Counted from the first letter of the stretch, positions 43,019 through 52,418 are shown. The stretch: DNA of 64,000 bases from Defluviitalea raffinosedens (GCF_016908775.1 NZ_JAFBEP010000003.1:62001-126000), one strand, 5' to 3'. Made by a program: numbers and translations. Notes: generated by a model from the letters alone, not told the origin.

Positions 43019-45086
43019 CCGCTAAAATATTGATTGTATCTGCCTGATCACTGCCATAACTTCTTAAAGTGACGGACACAAGCATCCCTTCTTCTAGATC
43101 TCTTCGGCTTAATCTTCTGGTGCCCCGGAATACCTCCACATCTTTGTCCAGCTGAATACGTTTTGATCCATAAGCATCAGATGTTCTAAGATCTAAATAA
43201 TCATCCAAAAAATTGATATTTTCTATATATCCTTGAACCGCTCTTACTTTGGTTTGATCCTTTAGAATCATTTCTTCGATTTCCAGACTGTCCAGGGCGA
43301 GCTCAACTTCTTGGCCTAAACGCACATCATAGATCGTACCGCTTTCTCTTCCTCTGTCTTTTTTAATAATTGCTCCAGAAAGCAAAGGATAAGTTTTTGT
43401 TGTGCCATTGCTTAACTCAATGGTTATTTTGGATTGGGAAGTTGAGATCAGTATTTCTTGCACGACTCCTTTTACTTCCGAAAACGAACCTTCTGCATAA
43501 AGTCCTATTACTTTATCATACTCTAAGTCAAGAGTAATTTTATCTCCTATTCTAAGATCATTCCAGGCAGCATTTGATATAGATTTTTTGGTAATGATGG
43601 TTTCTGAAGTAATCTGATATTCTGTTTTTTCTCCCTTGCTGTTTTCCAGTACTATGATTTTTGTTCCATTGGTCTGTTTTTTCTCAGCTAAAGTGCCTTC
43701 TACTTTTCTTTGCTTCTCCATGATCGCTGCTTTATATAAAGTACTGCCCCTAACTTCCGCTATAATAATGTCTCCTTTTTGAATTTTTGAAAGGGCAACT
43801 TCTTTATTGTCTTTTGTAATAACTGTACTTTGACCTACAGTATAGGTTTCAACGGTTTCTTTGATATCACCCTTATAATCTACATATTTTACCACTATAT
43901 CTATTCTGCCGTTTTCACTTACAAAATCCACAATTCCATCAATTCTTTTCGTGGAAGAAAGGTCTGTGGTTCCCTGGCTATTTTGACTGGAATTTGAAGG
44001 TGTAGTGGTATTGCTCGGGGATGTCGTATTCTGTTGATTGGTATTTGTATTGTTTGTGTTCGTGTTTGTATTGTTTGATTTAGCACTTTCTAATATTGTA
44101 ATTTTAGAAATACGCTGCTGGCCATTTTCTTCTATCAGCTCTACCAGCAAAGTATCTCCTTCTTTTATGGTTTCGATATTGGTTTCTTTATTGTTAATAA
44201 AAATAGGTGCATCTTTTTTGATATAATAATAGGATTGCTTATTTTCACCATATTGAAGCAATATGTAATATAAATTGCTGTAAAACTTTTTAACGGTTCC
44301 CTGTAAATAAACTTCTTTTTGTGGTGTTGAAGTTTCAGTCTTTTCAGCAGATGGCGCAGTAGTACCGGTACCAGTATTTCCTGCCGGTTTTAAGGCATCA
44401 GCAAGAACCTTTGCCAGCATTGCTTTAGTTACTTTATCCTTAGGATTAAACTTAACATTGGTTCCCCCCTGAATCACACCTGCATTTTTCAGGTATAATA
44501 CATAAGGCTTTGCGGAAGAGGAAATGGAATCGTCATCCGAGAATCCTGTAGAACCTGTTTTCTTTAAGGCTTCATTTTCTTTTCCCATTAATCGCACTAC
44601 AAAAACAGCCATATCTTCTCTTCTAAGGGAAAGGACAGATTCTTCTCCACTTTCTTGTTTTACTACAAATTTAGGCAAGTCTGCTTCTTTTAAAACACCT
44701 TTTTGCAGAAGATAAGCAATTTCTTCATTACTGCTTTTGTCCCATTTTGAAAAACTCTTAGTATAACTATCTAACACATTTTTGTAAGTATCTATTGCTT
44801 TTTGAGAAAACTGTTTTTCTTCTTCTGAAACACTGCTGTCTACTAAAGGATCTTTATATCCTGCAATCTTTGCTGCAATCTGAGAAAAATAAAAATAATC
44901 TATAGTGTTATTGGGTTTAAATTGATTTTGAGTATTGCCCCCCATCCATTTTTTGTCCGTAACCTGCTGTATTGCTTGATAGGCCCAATGGTTTTCGGGT
45001 ACATCCACATAGACTTGAGCAAAAGCAGACGTTGAAATAGCCATTGCTGCTGCCAGTGCCAATGCTGTTTTCCTAATATGTTTCAT
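43011..45086 (-). CDS. SLH-domain cell-surface protein
   Basis: 691 residues. Signal peptide (KKTALALAAAMAISTSAFA-like, cleavage after ~23). Two or three S-layer homology motifs span ~24-235 (YVDVPENHWAYQAIQQVTDK; FSDDDSISSSAKPYVLYLKNAGVIQGG; FNPKDKVTKAMLAKVLADAL, each quoted in part). After an N/T/S-rich linker (~315-365) come repeated small beta-domains with the pattern GDII/GDKI...V...G (~265-690). SLH domains bind pyruvylated wall polymers. The first SLH copy is less typical. Function beyond surface attachment is unknown. Confidence 0.85.
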   Translation of the reverse strand: MKHIRKTALALAAAMAISTSAFAQVYVDVPENHWAYQAIQQVTDKKWMGGNTQNQFKPNNTIDYFYFSQIAAKIAGYKDPLVDSSVSEEEKQFSQKAIDTYKNVLDSYTKSFSKWDKSSNEEIAYLLQKGVLKEADLPKFVVKQESGEESVLSLRREDMAVFVVRLMGKENEALKKTGSTGFSDDDSISSSAKPYVLYLKNAGVIQGGTNVKFNPKDKVTKAMLAKVLADALKPAGNTGTGTTAPSAEKTETSTPQKEVYLQGTVKKFYSNLYYILLQYGENKQSYYYIKKDAPIFINNKETNIETIKEGDTLLVELIEENGQQRISKITILESAKSNNTNTNTNNTNTNQQNTTSPSNTTTPSNSSQNSQGTTDLSSTKRIDGIVDFVSENGRIDIVVKYVDYKGDIKETVETYTVGQSTVITKDNKEVALSKIQKGDIIIAEVRGSTLYKAAIMEKQRKVEGTLAEKKQTNGTKIIVLENSKGEKTEYQITSETIITKKSISNAAWNDLRIGDKITLDLEYDKVIGLYAEGSFSEVKGVVQEILISTSQSKITIELSNGTTKTYPLLSGAIIKKDRGRESGTIYDVRLGQEVELALDSLEIEEMILKDQTKVRAVQGYIENINFLDDYLDLRTSDAYGSKRIQLDKDVEVFRGTRRLSRRDLEEGMLVSVTLRSYGSDQADTINILAEK

Positions 45087-45189
45087 ATTAATCCCCCTTA
45101 CTTGATTTTATCTATTTCCAGTTACATCATGTGCTATCATTCCACTTTTTATTGTATGTCAAACTCTTGCTATATGCAAGCTTTTCCAA

Positions 45190-45720
45190 TTAAAATAAAT
45201 GTATTTTCTTGGGATGATATAGGTCATCCTTATAAGCAAAGGAAAATCCTTCCCATTCGAGTGCTTCTTTTTCATACATGGTCAACATAAACTGTGCCAG
45301 TAAAACCCGTCTTTCAACAATTTTTTTCGAATGAAGACTTTTTATCTCTTTTCCGCACTTTAACAGGATCATCGTTTGCTCATCTTTCTCACAGACATCT
45401 TCTATATGCAAAAGAGAAAGATATCCCTCACTGCCGTCTGTTCTTCCAATAGGCTTTCTCACTTTAACAGGCACCAATACCAAATCCCTCGAAAACACCA
45501 AAGGAAGTCCGTTTCTCCTGTGAATCAGGGAACTTGTCCACTGCCTTAGGGCATAAAGGTCGATTCTTCTCTGATGAAATAAAAAGGCAAGAAAAGCTCT
45601 CATACTCTTATCCATATATATTTCTTCGCCTGTACTTACATATATGTATATGCCATTTTCGCCCTTAGGACCGTACGTTGGTAGAATGCCCTGAATCCCT
45701 TTTTTAATAACAGTATTCAT
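45190..45720 (-). CDS. ComK-like competence regulator (putative)
   Basis: 176 residues from ATG 45720 (MNTVIKKGIQGILPTYG) after GGAGG; the longer frame opening at 45780 lacks a site. The core (LPLVFSRDLVLVPVKVRKP ... GYLSLLHIEDV ... LLKCGKEIKSLHSKKI) shows the spacing of hydrophobic, Pro and Gly-x-x-S-x-x-H-hydrophobic positions of the ComK family core (PPIMVDP...GWISHVHV). Overall identity looks low and the assignment is mine by eye. It directly follows a sigma-factor gene (75 bases), a pairing that suggests joint control of a developmental or competence programme. Confidence 0.5.
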   Translation of the reverse strand: MNTVIKKGIQGILPTYGPKGENGIYIYVSTGEEIYMDKSMRAFLAFLFHQRRIDLYALRQWTSSLIHRRNGLPLVFSRDLVLVPVKVRKPIGRTDGSEGYLSLLHIEDVCEKDEQTMILLKCGKEIKSLHSKKIVERRVLLAQFMLTMYEKEALEWEGFSFAYKDDLYHPKKIHLF

Positions 45721-45795
45721 ACCAATCCCTCCTAAAACATTTTGTAGCATTATTTTATCAGAACATATGTTCGTATTCAAGCCTGTTTCAAAATT

Positions 45796-46359
45796 TTAGG
45801 ATACTTTCATTATTTTTTTCAGATGATGAAGCCCTTTGTCTTTATGCTTTACAGCCACGCTGTAAGAACAGCCCATCTCTTTAGCAATCATCCCCAGCTG
45901 CTTTCTTTTTATATAGAAATCTTCTATCACCTTGCGCTGTTTTTGTGTCAGATTTAAAAGAGCATGCTGGAGCACTCTATATTCTTCTTTTTCTGCTATG
46001 TCCTCTTCTATGTTGTTCCCCTCATCCATCAGCGCATCAATAAAAGCATTGCCTTCCTCCCACCCCGTATCCAGGGAACAATCCGCATCTTTCTTTTTTA
46101 ACTGATTATAATAGAAGAATTTAAGCCTGTCCCTTATATAGGCTTCAAAGGGAACATTTTTTGCAGGATCATATGCTTCAACAGCTTCTAAAAGAATCAG
46201 TACACTATCCTGAAAAAGCTCCTCCCTGTCTCTTCTGTTGGAAGGCATAAAAAGCATCATCTTGTAAAAAAGAGGTTTAAATTTTTGAATCAAGTATTCT
46301 TTTGCAGTAATATCTCCTATTTTTGCTTTTTCTACATGAATTTGAATTTCAAGCGTCAT
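45796..46359 (-). CDS. Sigma-70 family RNA polymerase sigma factor (region 2 and 4)
   Basis: 187 residues. Region 2 is DREELFQDSVLILLEAVEAYDPAKNVPFEAYIRDRLKFF (quoted in part, ~43-80), with the aromatic -10-recognition cluster F..Y. Region 4 is LTQKQRKVIEDFYIKRKQLGMIAKEMGCSYSVAVKHK (~133-170) with a helix-turn-helix. Region 1.1, 1.2 and 3 are absent. This is the size of SigH/ECF-like alternative factors, closer in style to the short clostridial UviA/SigH-type group than to true ECF. No anti-sigma gene is adjacent. Its target promoters are unknown. Confidence 0.85.
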   Translation of the reverse strand: MTLEIQIHVEKAKIGDITAKEYLIQKFKPLFYKMMLFMPSNRRDREELFQDSVLILLEAVEAYDPAKNVPFEAYIRDRLKFFYYNQLKKKDADCSLDTGWEEGNAFIDALMDEGNNIEEDIAEKEEYRVLQHALLNLTQKQRKVIEDFYIKRKQLGMIAKEMGCSYSVAVKHKDKGLHHLKKIMKVS

Positions 46360-46882
46360 AATCCTTCTCCTTATAAGGCGCCTTTTGTAAATTCAGTACT
46401 GTGATTAAAGCCTATCTCTCCTGGTTTAAAAACCAAAATCAGGATAAAGAACGATTCTGCAGTGATTATGTCTTGGTCTTAATAATTAAGATTAATATAG
46501 GTAGATTCTTATGTTAACTGTTGTTTGTCACCGACGAAAAAGTTCTGGTCCACATCTTTACCATTTTTTTAATATTGAAGAATAGAGTCTGATTCGTTAA
46601 AATAGGCTATGTAAGTTGATAGACATAAGTCGCCAACATAATCAATACCCTTCTAATACTTCTAATCTGGTGTTGACTATGAACAATCAACCCCTTCGGG
46701 GGATGAAGGCACTTCTAATCCTCATAAAAACCAGTTTTCTAAAAACTGATGGATAAATTTGACAGTAACAAAAACCTTGATTATGTTAACCACATCAGCT
46801 ATAATACACATATAGTTGGTCGACATAAGTCATCAACATAATTTAAAAATGTTCAAAGCAAAACAATAAGGAGGAAGGCTTA
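46360..46882 (+). other. Long leader/intergenic region of the S-layer-like gene with repeats and predicted stem-loops
   Basis: 523 bases. It contains a 28-base sequence (GTTGnnnGACATAAGTC..CAACATAAT) repeated exactly 200 bases apart at 46615 and 46815, each able to form a GTTG/CAAC and GAC/GTC stem-loop. A GTTGA..TCAAC hairpin (46672-46691) is followed by CCCC-TTCG-GGGG (UUCG tetraloop) and CAGTTTT/AAAACTG (46732-46748). Three CTTCTAAT copies occur. No known riboswitch core was recognised. Promoters lie at 46759-46805. Confidence 0.5.
46759..46805 (+). promoter_or_regulatory. Overlapping promoters of the S-layer-like gene
   Basis: P1: TTGACA-N17-TATGTT (46759-46787). P2: TTGATT-N17-TATAAT (46777-46805). 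P2 starts would fall near 46812, placing the second 28-base repeat at the very 5' end of the mRNA and leaving a ~70-base leader. Confidence 0.65.
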
Positions 46883-49800
46883 ATGAACAATCTTAAACAG
46901 AAAATTTTATCCTTCGCATTAGCAACCTCTGTGGTTCTTTCTTCCACAAGTATGGCTTTTGCAGGAAGCTTATCCAATATTGATAAGTTAAATGTTTTAT
47001 CCGATCTTGGAATAATCACAGGAGAAGGCAACGGGGTTATCGCAACTCAAACAATGACAAGATACCGTGCTTTCGTAATGCAACTTAAAATGATGGGTAA
47101 ATACGACGAAATGAATAACTTTGCATGGGAAGGAAAAGAAACTTTCAAAGATATCAACGCAAAGCACAGCCAATTCATTCGTAAATTAGCAGCATATTTA
47201 AAAGCACATCCTGAATTCGGTATTGAAGGGGATCACCTTGGAAACTTAAATCCAATGGCTCCTGTTAGTGCCCGTGAGTACATGAAAATGATGTTAGTAC
47301 GTCTTGGATATGTTGAAAACAAAGACTTTACATGGGCATCTATTCCTGTATTTGCACAATCTTTAGGATTGGTTGAATCTGCTTCAGAAGTTGAAGGAAG
47401 CCAAATTCCATTAACCACAATTGCTGATTTCACATACGATACATTAGTAACAAAACCTAAAAACAGCGACAAAACATTAGCACAAGAATTAGGATTAAAT
47501 GTATCCGCAGCTGAAATAAAATTAGACAGCGTACCTGCTACATCTAACAAAGCTGCAATCACAATCTCCGGTAGTGCATCCGGTCTTGACAAAGTAACTG
47601 TTAACGGTAAAGAAGTAGCTGTTAAAAACGGTAAATTCGAAACAGAAGTTACTTTAAAAGACGGCAGCAACACCATTATTGTTAAAGGCGATGGCGCCCA
47701 AGATGTATCCGTTACTGTTAAATACAATGACGTAGATGCTCCTGAAGTAGCTGATGTTCAATCTGCAGGATTAAAACAAGTGATCGTAACATTCAATGAA
47801 GAAGTAGATAAAGATTCTGCTGAAGTATTGGCAAACTACGACAACAAATTTGCAACTGCAAAACTTCAAAGCGATAAGAAAACTGTTGTATTAACATTAG
47901 CTAGTGCAGCAGCTCAAAATGATAAAATCAAATTTGATATCGAAGATATCAAAGACTTAAAAGGCAACAAGATGGATAAAGAATCCGTTGAAGTGAAAAT
48001 GGTTGACCGTGAAGTGCCTGAAGTTGAAGAAGTATCTGTAAAAGGAAATCAAATGATTCAGGTGACCTTCAGCGAATTGGTTCAAGTAAGCGAATCCAAC
48101 TTCGAATTGGTTGACGAAGACGGAAACAGAGTTGAAAGAATTAAGAACGTAGAAGTTGACGGCAGAAATGTAAAAATTAACTTCAGAAAAGCAATTGATG
48201 CTGGAAACTATATTCTTGAAGTAAATGACGTAAAAGACTATGCAAATCTTGTAATGCTGGATGCAGAATTCGACGTAACCATCGTAGAAGATGAAGATGC
48301 TCCAAGTGCAACTTTAGTTTCTGCAACTGATACAAAGGTAACTGTAGAATTCAACGAAGACATCAAAACTGCATTAAAAGATATTGAAGCAGAATGGAAG
48401 AGCGGTTCTAAGAAGGGCTCCTTCGACAAAATCACTGCCGATGACGATAACGATCGTTTAATCACTTTCGAATTAGAAGGTGGAAAAACTATCCCTCTTA
48501 GCGGTATTACACTGTATATCTGGAACGTAGAAGACTACTCCGGAAACTCTGTAGACAAAGACGATGCAATCGAAATCAAAGTTGACAGAGATGATATCGA
48601 AATCGATACAATAAGACCTGAAGTAGAAAGCATTAAACAAGACGGTAAAAACACCTTCATCATCACATTCAGTGAAGATGTTCAACTAGGTACAGTAACC
48701 GTATTTGACGAAGATGATGAAGAAATAGATGTAAAATCTATCGCTTACAAAGATTCTTCCAAAAACAAAAAAGAAATCAAAGTAGTGCTTGACAGCAACG
48801 ACGATTTATACGGAACATTCACTGTAGAAATTGAAGATTTCGCAGACATGTCAACACAAGAAAACGAAATGATTCCTGATTCCTTTGAAGTTAAATTAGA
48901 AGATAGCGATATTTCTTCAGATGTCACAAGCTTCAAAGCGTTAAGAACAAGCAACAGCACTATAGACCAAATTCTTTACATTCAATTCCCAGAAAGAATG
49001 AATGAAAGCTCTGTAGAAAACGAAAACAACTATAAAGTATTCTTCGGCGGTAAATGGGTAACCATTCATAAAGATGCAGACATCACTTTACTTGCTGATG
49101 AAAAGACTGTAAAAATCGAAGTTAAAGATTGGTTTAACAACAGTGATGTAACACCTGCTGCTATTGATGGTATCCAAATCTTCAATGTAAAAGATGAATC
49201 CGGAAATGAACTGGATGGAACTGTATGGTTAGACTTTGCATCCAACAATGGATATGGAGTACTTTCCCTTGCAGCACCTGAAATTACAGCAGTTAAAGCA
49301 ACAGCCAAAGATAAAGCAATCGCAACAGTAAGCGGTTCTATCGACGAAGCAACTTTAGATGCTGATGACTTCTACTTCCAAGATGCTTCCGGCAACAAAT
49401 ACTATGTAGATGATGTAACTTACAACAGCACAAAAGACGAATTAACATTCATTATGGATGACGAATTCCCAACCGATGTGGCTGGTATCACATTGAAATT
49501 GGCTGCAAATGTATCTACAGAAAACGTATTTGAACAAGCGATCGAATTAGCTTCTGGATTACCAGGATTAGTAGACGAAATCAAACCTGAAGTAACTGTA
49601 AGTGATGCAGTATATGCAACAGCTGGAAAATCCGCTCTTGCAGACTTCATCTTAGGTGAAAACAGCGGCGCTGAAGGACTCTATGTAATACTCGAAGCTT
49701 CTGAAGCAATCGATGTACCAGCAGGAGCAGATGCTCAAAATCTGCTTAAAGATGCCTTCACAGTTAAGAAAGGCTCTAAAGAACTGGCGATCAATAAAAT

Positions 49801-50032
49801 CTTCGAATACACTGGTAACAATACAGAAAAATACAACAAGAATGGTGTAGACTATGTAGTACTCTTCATCACAGCTGATAAAGACGGAAACGCAGTAACA
49901 GCAAATGCAGTGAAAGATCAACTCATCATTTCCTTCAATGAAATCAGCGTAAAAGCATTAACCATCACTGATGCAGCAAGCAACGACAACGTACTTGCAG
50001 GATTCAAAGATGGAAAAGTAAACATTCAATAA
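46883..50032 (+). CDS. Large S-layer-like secreted surface protein
   Basis: 1049 residues. Signal peptide with cleavage after SMAFA (~27). Residues ~28-195 form a helical domain resembling a diverged SLH-type wall-binding region (SDLGIITGEGNG, TMTRYRAFVMQLKMMGKY, NPMAPVSAREYMKMMLVRLGY). From ~205 to the end there are repeated beta-sandwich domains with the Big_5-like pattern 'V..V...F.E.V' (ATLVSATDTKVTVEFNEDI; RPEVESIKQDGKNTFIITFS). Very acidic and low in Cys. Strong ribosome site AGGAGGAAGG. Codon use is biased (AAA/GAA/GTA), with a near-consensus promoter and a double-strength terminator, all as for an abundant protein. Probably the main S-layer subunit; not proven. Confidence 0.8.
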   Translation: MNNLKQKILSFALATSVVLSSTSMAFAGSLSNIDKLNVLSDLGIITGEGNGVIATQTMTRYRAFVMQLKMMGKYDEMNNFAWEGKETFKDINAKHSQFIRKLAAYLKAHPEFGIEGDHLGNLNPMAPVSAREYMKMMLVRLGYVENKDFTWASIPVFAQSLGLVESASEVEGSQIPLTTIADFTYDTLVTKPKNSDKTLAQELGLNVSAAEIKLDSVPATSNKAAITISGSASGLDKVTVNGKEVAVKNGKFETEVTLKDGSNTIIVKGDGAQDVSVTVKYNDVDAPEVADVQSAGLKQVIVTFNEEVDKDSAEVLANYDNKFATAKLQSDKKTVVLTLASAAAQNDKIKFDIEDIKDLKGNKMDKESVEVKMVDREVPEVEEVSVKGNQMIQVTFSELVQVSESNFELVDEDGNRVERIKNVEVDGRNVKINFRKAIDAGNYILEVNDVKDYANLVMLDAEFDVTIVEDEDAPSATLVSATDTKVTVEFNEDIKTALKDIEAEWKSGSKKGSFDKITADDDNDRLITFELEGGKTIPLSGITLYIWNVEDYSGNSVDKDDAIEIKVDRDDIEIDTIRPEVESIKQDGKNTFIITFSEDVQLGTVTVFDEDDEEIDVKSIAYKDSSKNKKEIKVVLDSNDDLYGTFTVEIEDFADMSTQENEMIPDSFEVKLEDSDISSDVTSFKALRTSNSTIDQILYIQFPERMNESSVENENNYKVFFGGKWVTIHKDADITLLADEKTVKIEVKDWFNNSDVTPAAIDGIQIFNVKDESGNELDGTVWLDFASNNGYGVLSLAAPEITAVKATAKDKAIATVSGSIDEATLDADDFYFQDASGNKYYVDDVTYNSTKDELTFIMDDEFPTDVAGITLKLAANVSTENVFEQAIELASGLPGLVDEIKPEVTVSDAVYATAGKSALADFILGENSGAEGLYVILEASEAIDVPAGADAQNLLKDAFTVKKGSKELAINKIFEYTGNNTEKYNKNGVDYVVLFITADKDGNAVTANAVKDQLIISFNEISVKALTITDAASNDNVLAGFKDGKVNIQ

Positions 50033-50048
50033 TAATTTAGAAGACATT

Positions 50049-50084
50049 AAAAAACCGTAGGGAAGTCATTTCCCTACGGTTTTT
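50049..50084. terminator. Bidirectional terminator
   Basis: AAAAAACCGTAGGGAA pairs with TTCCCTACGGTTTTT around GTCA. A-run before and T-run after serve both the plus-strand S-layer-like gene and the minus-strand TolC-like gene. Confidence 0.93.
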
Positions 50085-50110
50085 GCTTTGAAAGAAAGTT
50101 TGCTTAAACT

Positions 50111-51646
50111 TTAAAGCAAGTATGGATTATTCAGGAGGTAAACCAGTTGGGCGTGCTGAATGGCTGTTTTTTCCTGGGTTACCTGAGCGGACAGAATCGC
50201 CAGTTCTGCTTGCTTTAGATTCAGTTCTGTTACCATACCTAATTCGTATTGAGTTTTTAGGATATTGTACTGCTCTTTAGCTTGCTGTAAATTTGAAGTA
50301 TCTACTTGATATTGCTCTTCTATCTGCTTTATTTGATTATATGTCGTACGGATTTTATCCCGAAGTTCATTTTTAGCTTGAGTAGCATCCATTCTTGCTT
50401 GCTTTAGTTTGCTTTCTTTTACTGCATAACTGTCTGCAGGATTATATTGTGAAGAAACATGGAGATGAAGATTATACTCGGCTTGCTTTACTGCTTCTTC
50501 TTTTAGAATGATGGATGGATCCGTTGTCATAGCTCTTTCTATGTAGGCATCTAATTCATTTTCACTCATTTCCAAAGGCGTAAAGTTAAGCGTATATTCT
50601 AAGGCTGGTCTTTCTTTTTCATCTATGTTCATTAAACGGTTTAGTTTGATATATTCATTGTCTAAAGATTTTTTAAGGGATTCTAGCTGTTTCTGTTGCT
50701 CTTTGAAATTCTGCTCTTCTTTAGTTTTATTAAAATCACTTTCTAACCCTAAATTTGCCTTTTGAGTTATTACATCCAGCTGCATTTTAGCATTTTCCAG
50801 GGTTTTATTCAGCAATTCCATGTCCATTTTATTTTTTTGTATGGAATCAAAAGCTGATTTTACCTGGTATTTTATTACTCCTTCTTGAATTTCCTTCTGA
50901 TATTGAGCCGCTGTTACTCCGTAATCCGCTTGAGTTAATGCCAGTAAGGAACTGATAGTGCCTATATCTGCAACATAGTATGATACTTCTTTGGTATAAT
51001 CGTTTACCTCTGGTCTATAAGTTACTATAGAACTTCTTGCATGTTTTAAGGATTCTTCTGCAATTTTTATGCTCTCCTCTATACTTTTTAATGCCAAACT
51101 GTTTTTCAACGCCTTGGCTACTGCTTCTTCATAAGTAATTTTTGATCCTTCTTCAGCGATATTTAAGGTTGGATACTCTATCTGCTTTATTTCTTGTTTT
51201 TCTGTTGCTGTTTGTGGCGCTGTATTAATTGAAATAATATTGTTGGCAGCATCCCATTTTACCTCTGCACCAAAAGCTTCGCTAACAAATCGAAGAGGAA
51301 TCATTATATTTCCGCCAACTTGCTTGGGGGCAGTTGATAATTCAACAGGTGTTCCATTGATTTTTGCAGTCTTTGTACCCGGGATAAGGGTTAACTCCAT
51401 ATCAGTAGTTTTCGCTTTGATCGCTCCTGTAGTATCATCCCAGTTTACCGTAACCCCCAATATTTCGAAGATCTCTCTGAGTCCTACCAAAGTCGTTCCA
51501 TCTTCCACAATTGGAGCAACTTTTAGTGAACGAGAAATACCGTTTATCTGCAGTGTTGTAGCTTGGGCAGCATATAAAGGTACTGAAGATGATATGAGTA
51601 AGGATGCTAATGTTATGGATGCTATTTTTTTAATATGTTTTCTCAA
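50111..51646 (-). CDS. Stalk-domain (copper amine oxidase N-like) plus TolC-like coiled-coil protein
   Basis: 511 residues from TTG 51646 after AAAGGA. Signal peptide to ~27. Residues ~28-150 are a copper-amine-oxidase N-terminal ('stalk') domain with the two repeats LVGLREIFEILGVTVNWDD and MIPLRFVSEAFGAEVKWDA. From ~175 to 505 it is long amphipathic helices in the pattern of the TolC family, ending SAQVTQEKTAIQHAQLVYLLNN. TolC domains in monoderm bacteria cannot form an outer-membrane pore with a partner in the usual way, so this is likely a periplasm-like wall-space scaffold. It follows the other stalk-domain gene by 25 bases. Confidence 0.8.
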   Translation of the reverse strand: MRKHIKKIASITLASLLISSSVPLYAAQATTLQINGISRSLKVAPIVEDGTTLVGLREIFEILGVTVNWDDTTGAIKAKTTDMELTLIPGTKTAKINGTPVELSTAPKQVGGNIMIPLRFVSEAFGAEVKWDAANNIISINTAPQTATEKQEIKQIEYPTLNIAEEGSKITYEEAVAKALKNSLALKSIEESIKIAEESLKHARSSIVTYRPEVNDYTKEVSYYVADIGTISSLLALTQADYGVTAAQYQKEIQEGVIKYQVKSAFDSIQKNKMDMELLNKTLENAKMQLDVITQKANLGLESDFNKTKEEQNFKEQQKQLESLKKSLDNEYIKLNRLMNIDEKERPALEYTLNFTPLEMSENELDAYIERAMTTDPSIILKEEAVKQAEYNLHLHVSSQYNPADSYAVKESKLKQARMDATQAKNELRDKIRTTYNQIKQIEEQYQVDTSNLQQAKEQYNILKTQYELGMVTELNLKQAELAILSAQVTQEKTAIQHAQLVYLLNNPYLL

Positions 51647-51671
51647 GTTAATTTTCCTTTCTATAGAACTT

Positions 51672-52418
51672 TTATTTTACTTTAATATCAAAAGGAACCT
51701 CGGTGTATTTTCCACTACCATCATTTTGCATGATTTTAAGCACCATATGAATTCCTTCTGCATCTTCCGGAATTTCTTTAAATATAATGTATCCTTCTCT
51801 GATTTCATCTTTTCTGATGTCATGATACCATTTCGTATCCCATCGTAAATCTGAAATATCTGAAACCTTATATGGCACTCCATCAACCTCTATAACTGTT
51901 TCCCGTTGAATCAGTTGAAGCGGTGGATATTCTTTGTTCTTTATTGCTATAAATACTTTTGTTTCATCATCGTTTTTCAAAACAGTCTGTATAGTTACAT
52001 CCATATTCATATACGTCTTTGTAATCGGATATGTCTGGTAATTTCTTGTATCTTTTTCTTCTTTCTTTTCTTTTTCTTCTTCTTTCTCTTCTCTTGGCAC
52101 TTCTACATACACTACTTTCTCTATTACTTCAGGTTCAGGCGTTTTAATTTCTATCGTTTGGGTTTGTGCATTCCATGTAATTGGCATACCTGTTCCTTCT
52201 GCGATAAAGCGGATAGGAACATAAACAGAATCTTTGTAAATAATAGCTGGTTTGTCTTCTGAAGGTTTCTTTATTTCTCCATCAAATTCAAAACGAATAT
52301 GATTTGCAAGATAAGCAGAAACTAATTTAGATGTTTCCGCAAAAACACCAGTTGAAAAAGTGAATACACTGCCGATCACTGTTCCCAATACAATATAACC
52401 TAATTTTTTTCTTAACAT
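51672..52418 (-). CDS. Stalk-domain (copper amine oxidase N-like) secreted protein
   Basis: 248 residues. Signal peptide (GYIVLGTVIGSVFTFSTGVFA, cleavage ~27), a stalk domain (~30-95, YVPIRFIAEGTGMPITWNA), a strongly charged low-complexity linker (EEKEEEKEKKEEK, ~108-125), then a beta-rich domain of ~120 residues with PLQLIQRETVIEVDGVPYKV. The C-terminal domain resembles telokin-like/DUF-type secreted modules; no named family. First gene of a two-gene operon with the TolC-like protein. Confidence 0.75.
   Translation of the reverse strand: MLRKKLGYIVLGTVIGSVFTFSTGVFAETSKLVSAYLANHIRFEFDGEIKKPSEDKPAIIYKDSVYVPIRFIAEGTGMPITWNAQTQTIEIKTPEPEVIEKVVYVEVPREEKEEEKEKKEEKDTRNYQTYPITKTYMNMDVTIQTVLKNDDETKVFIAIKNKEYPPLQLIQRETVIEVDGVPYKVSDISDLRWDTKWYHDIRKDEIREGYIIFKEIPEDAEGIHMVLKIMQNDGSGKYTEVPFDIKVK

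Noticed and set aside
46500..46760. A known riboswitch (c-di-GMP-I/II, cobalamin, SAM) in the S-layer-like leader
   Set aside because: None of the conserved cores of these classes is present; reported only as an unassigned structured leader.
47233..47727. 164-residue minus-strand frame inside the S-layer-like gene
   Set aside because: Antisense shadow produced by the biased codon use of the real gene; no ribosome site or promoter.
51240..51848. 202-residue plus-strand frame
   Set aside because: Antisense to the stalk-domain gene pair, spans their junction, hydrophobic low-complexity product, and no ribosome site.
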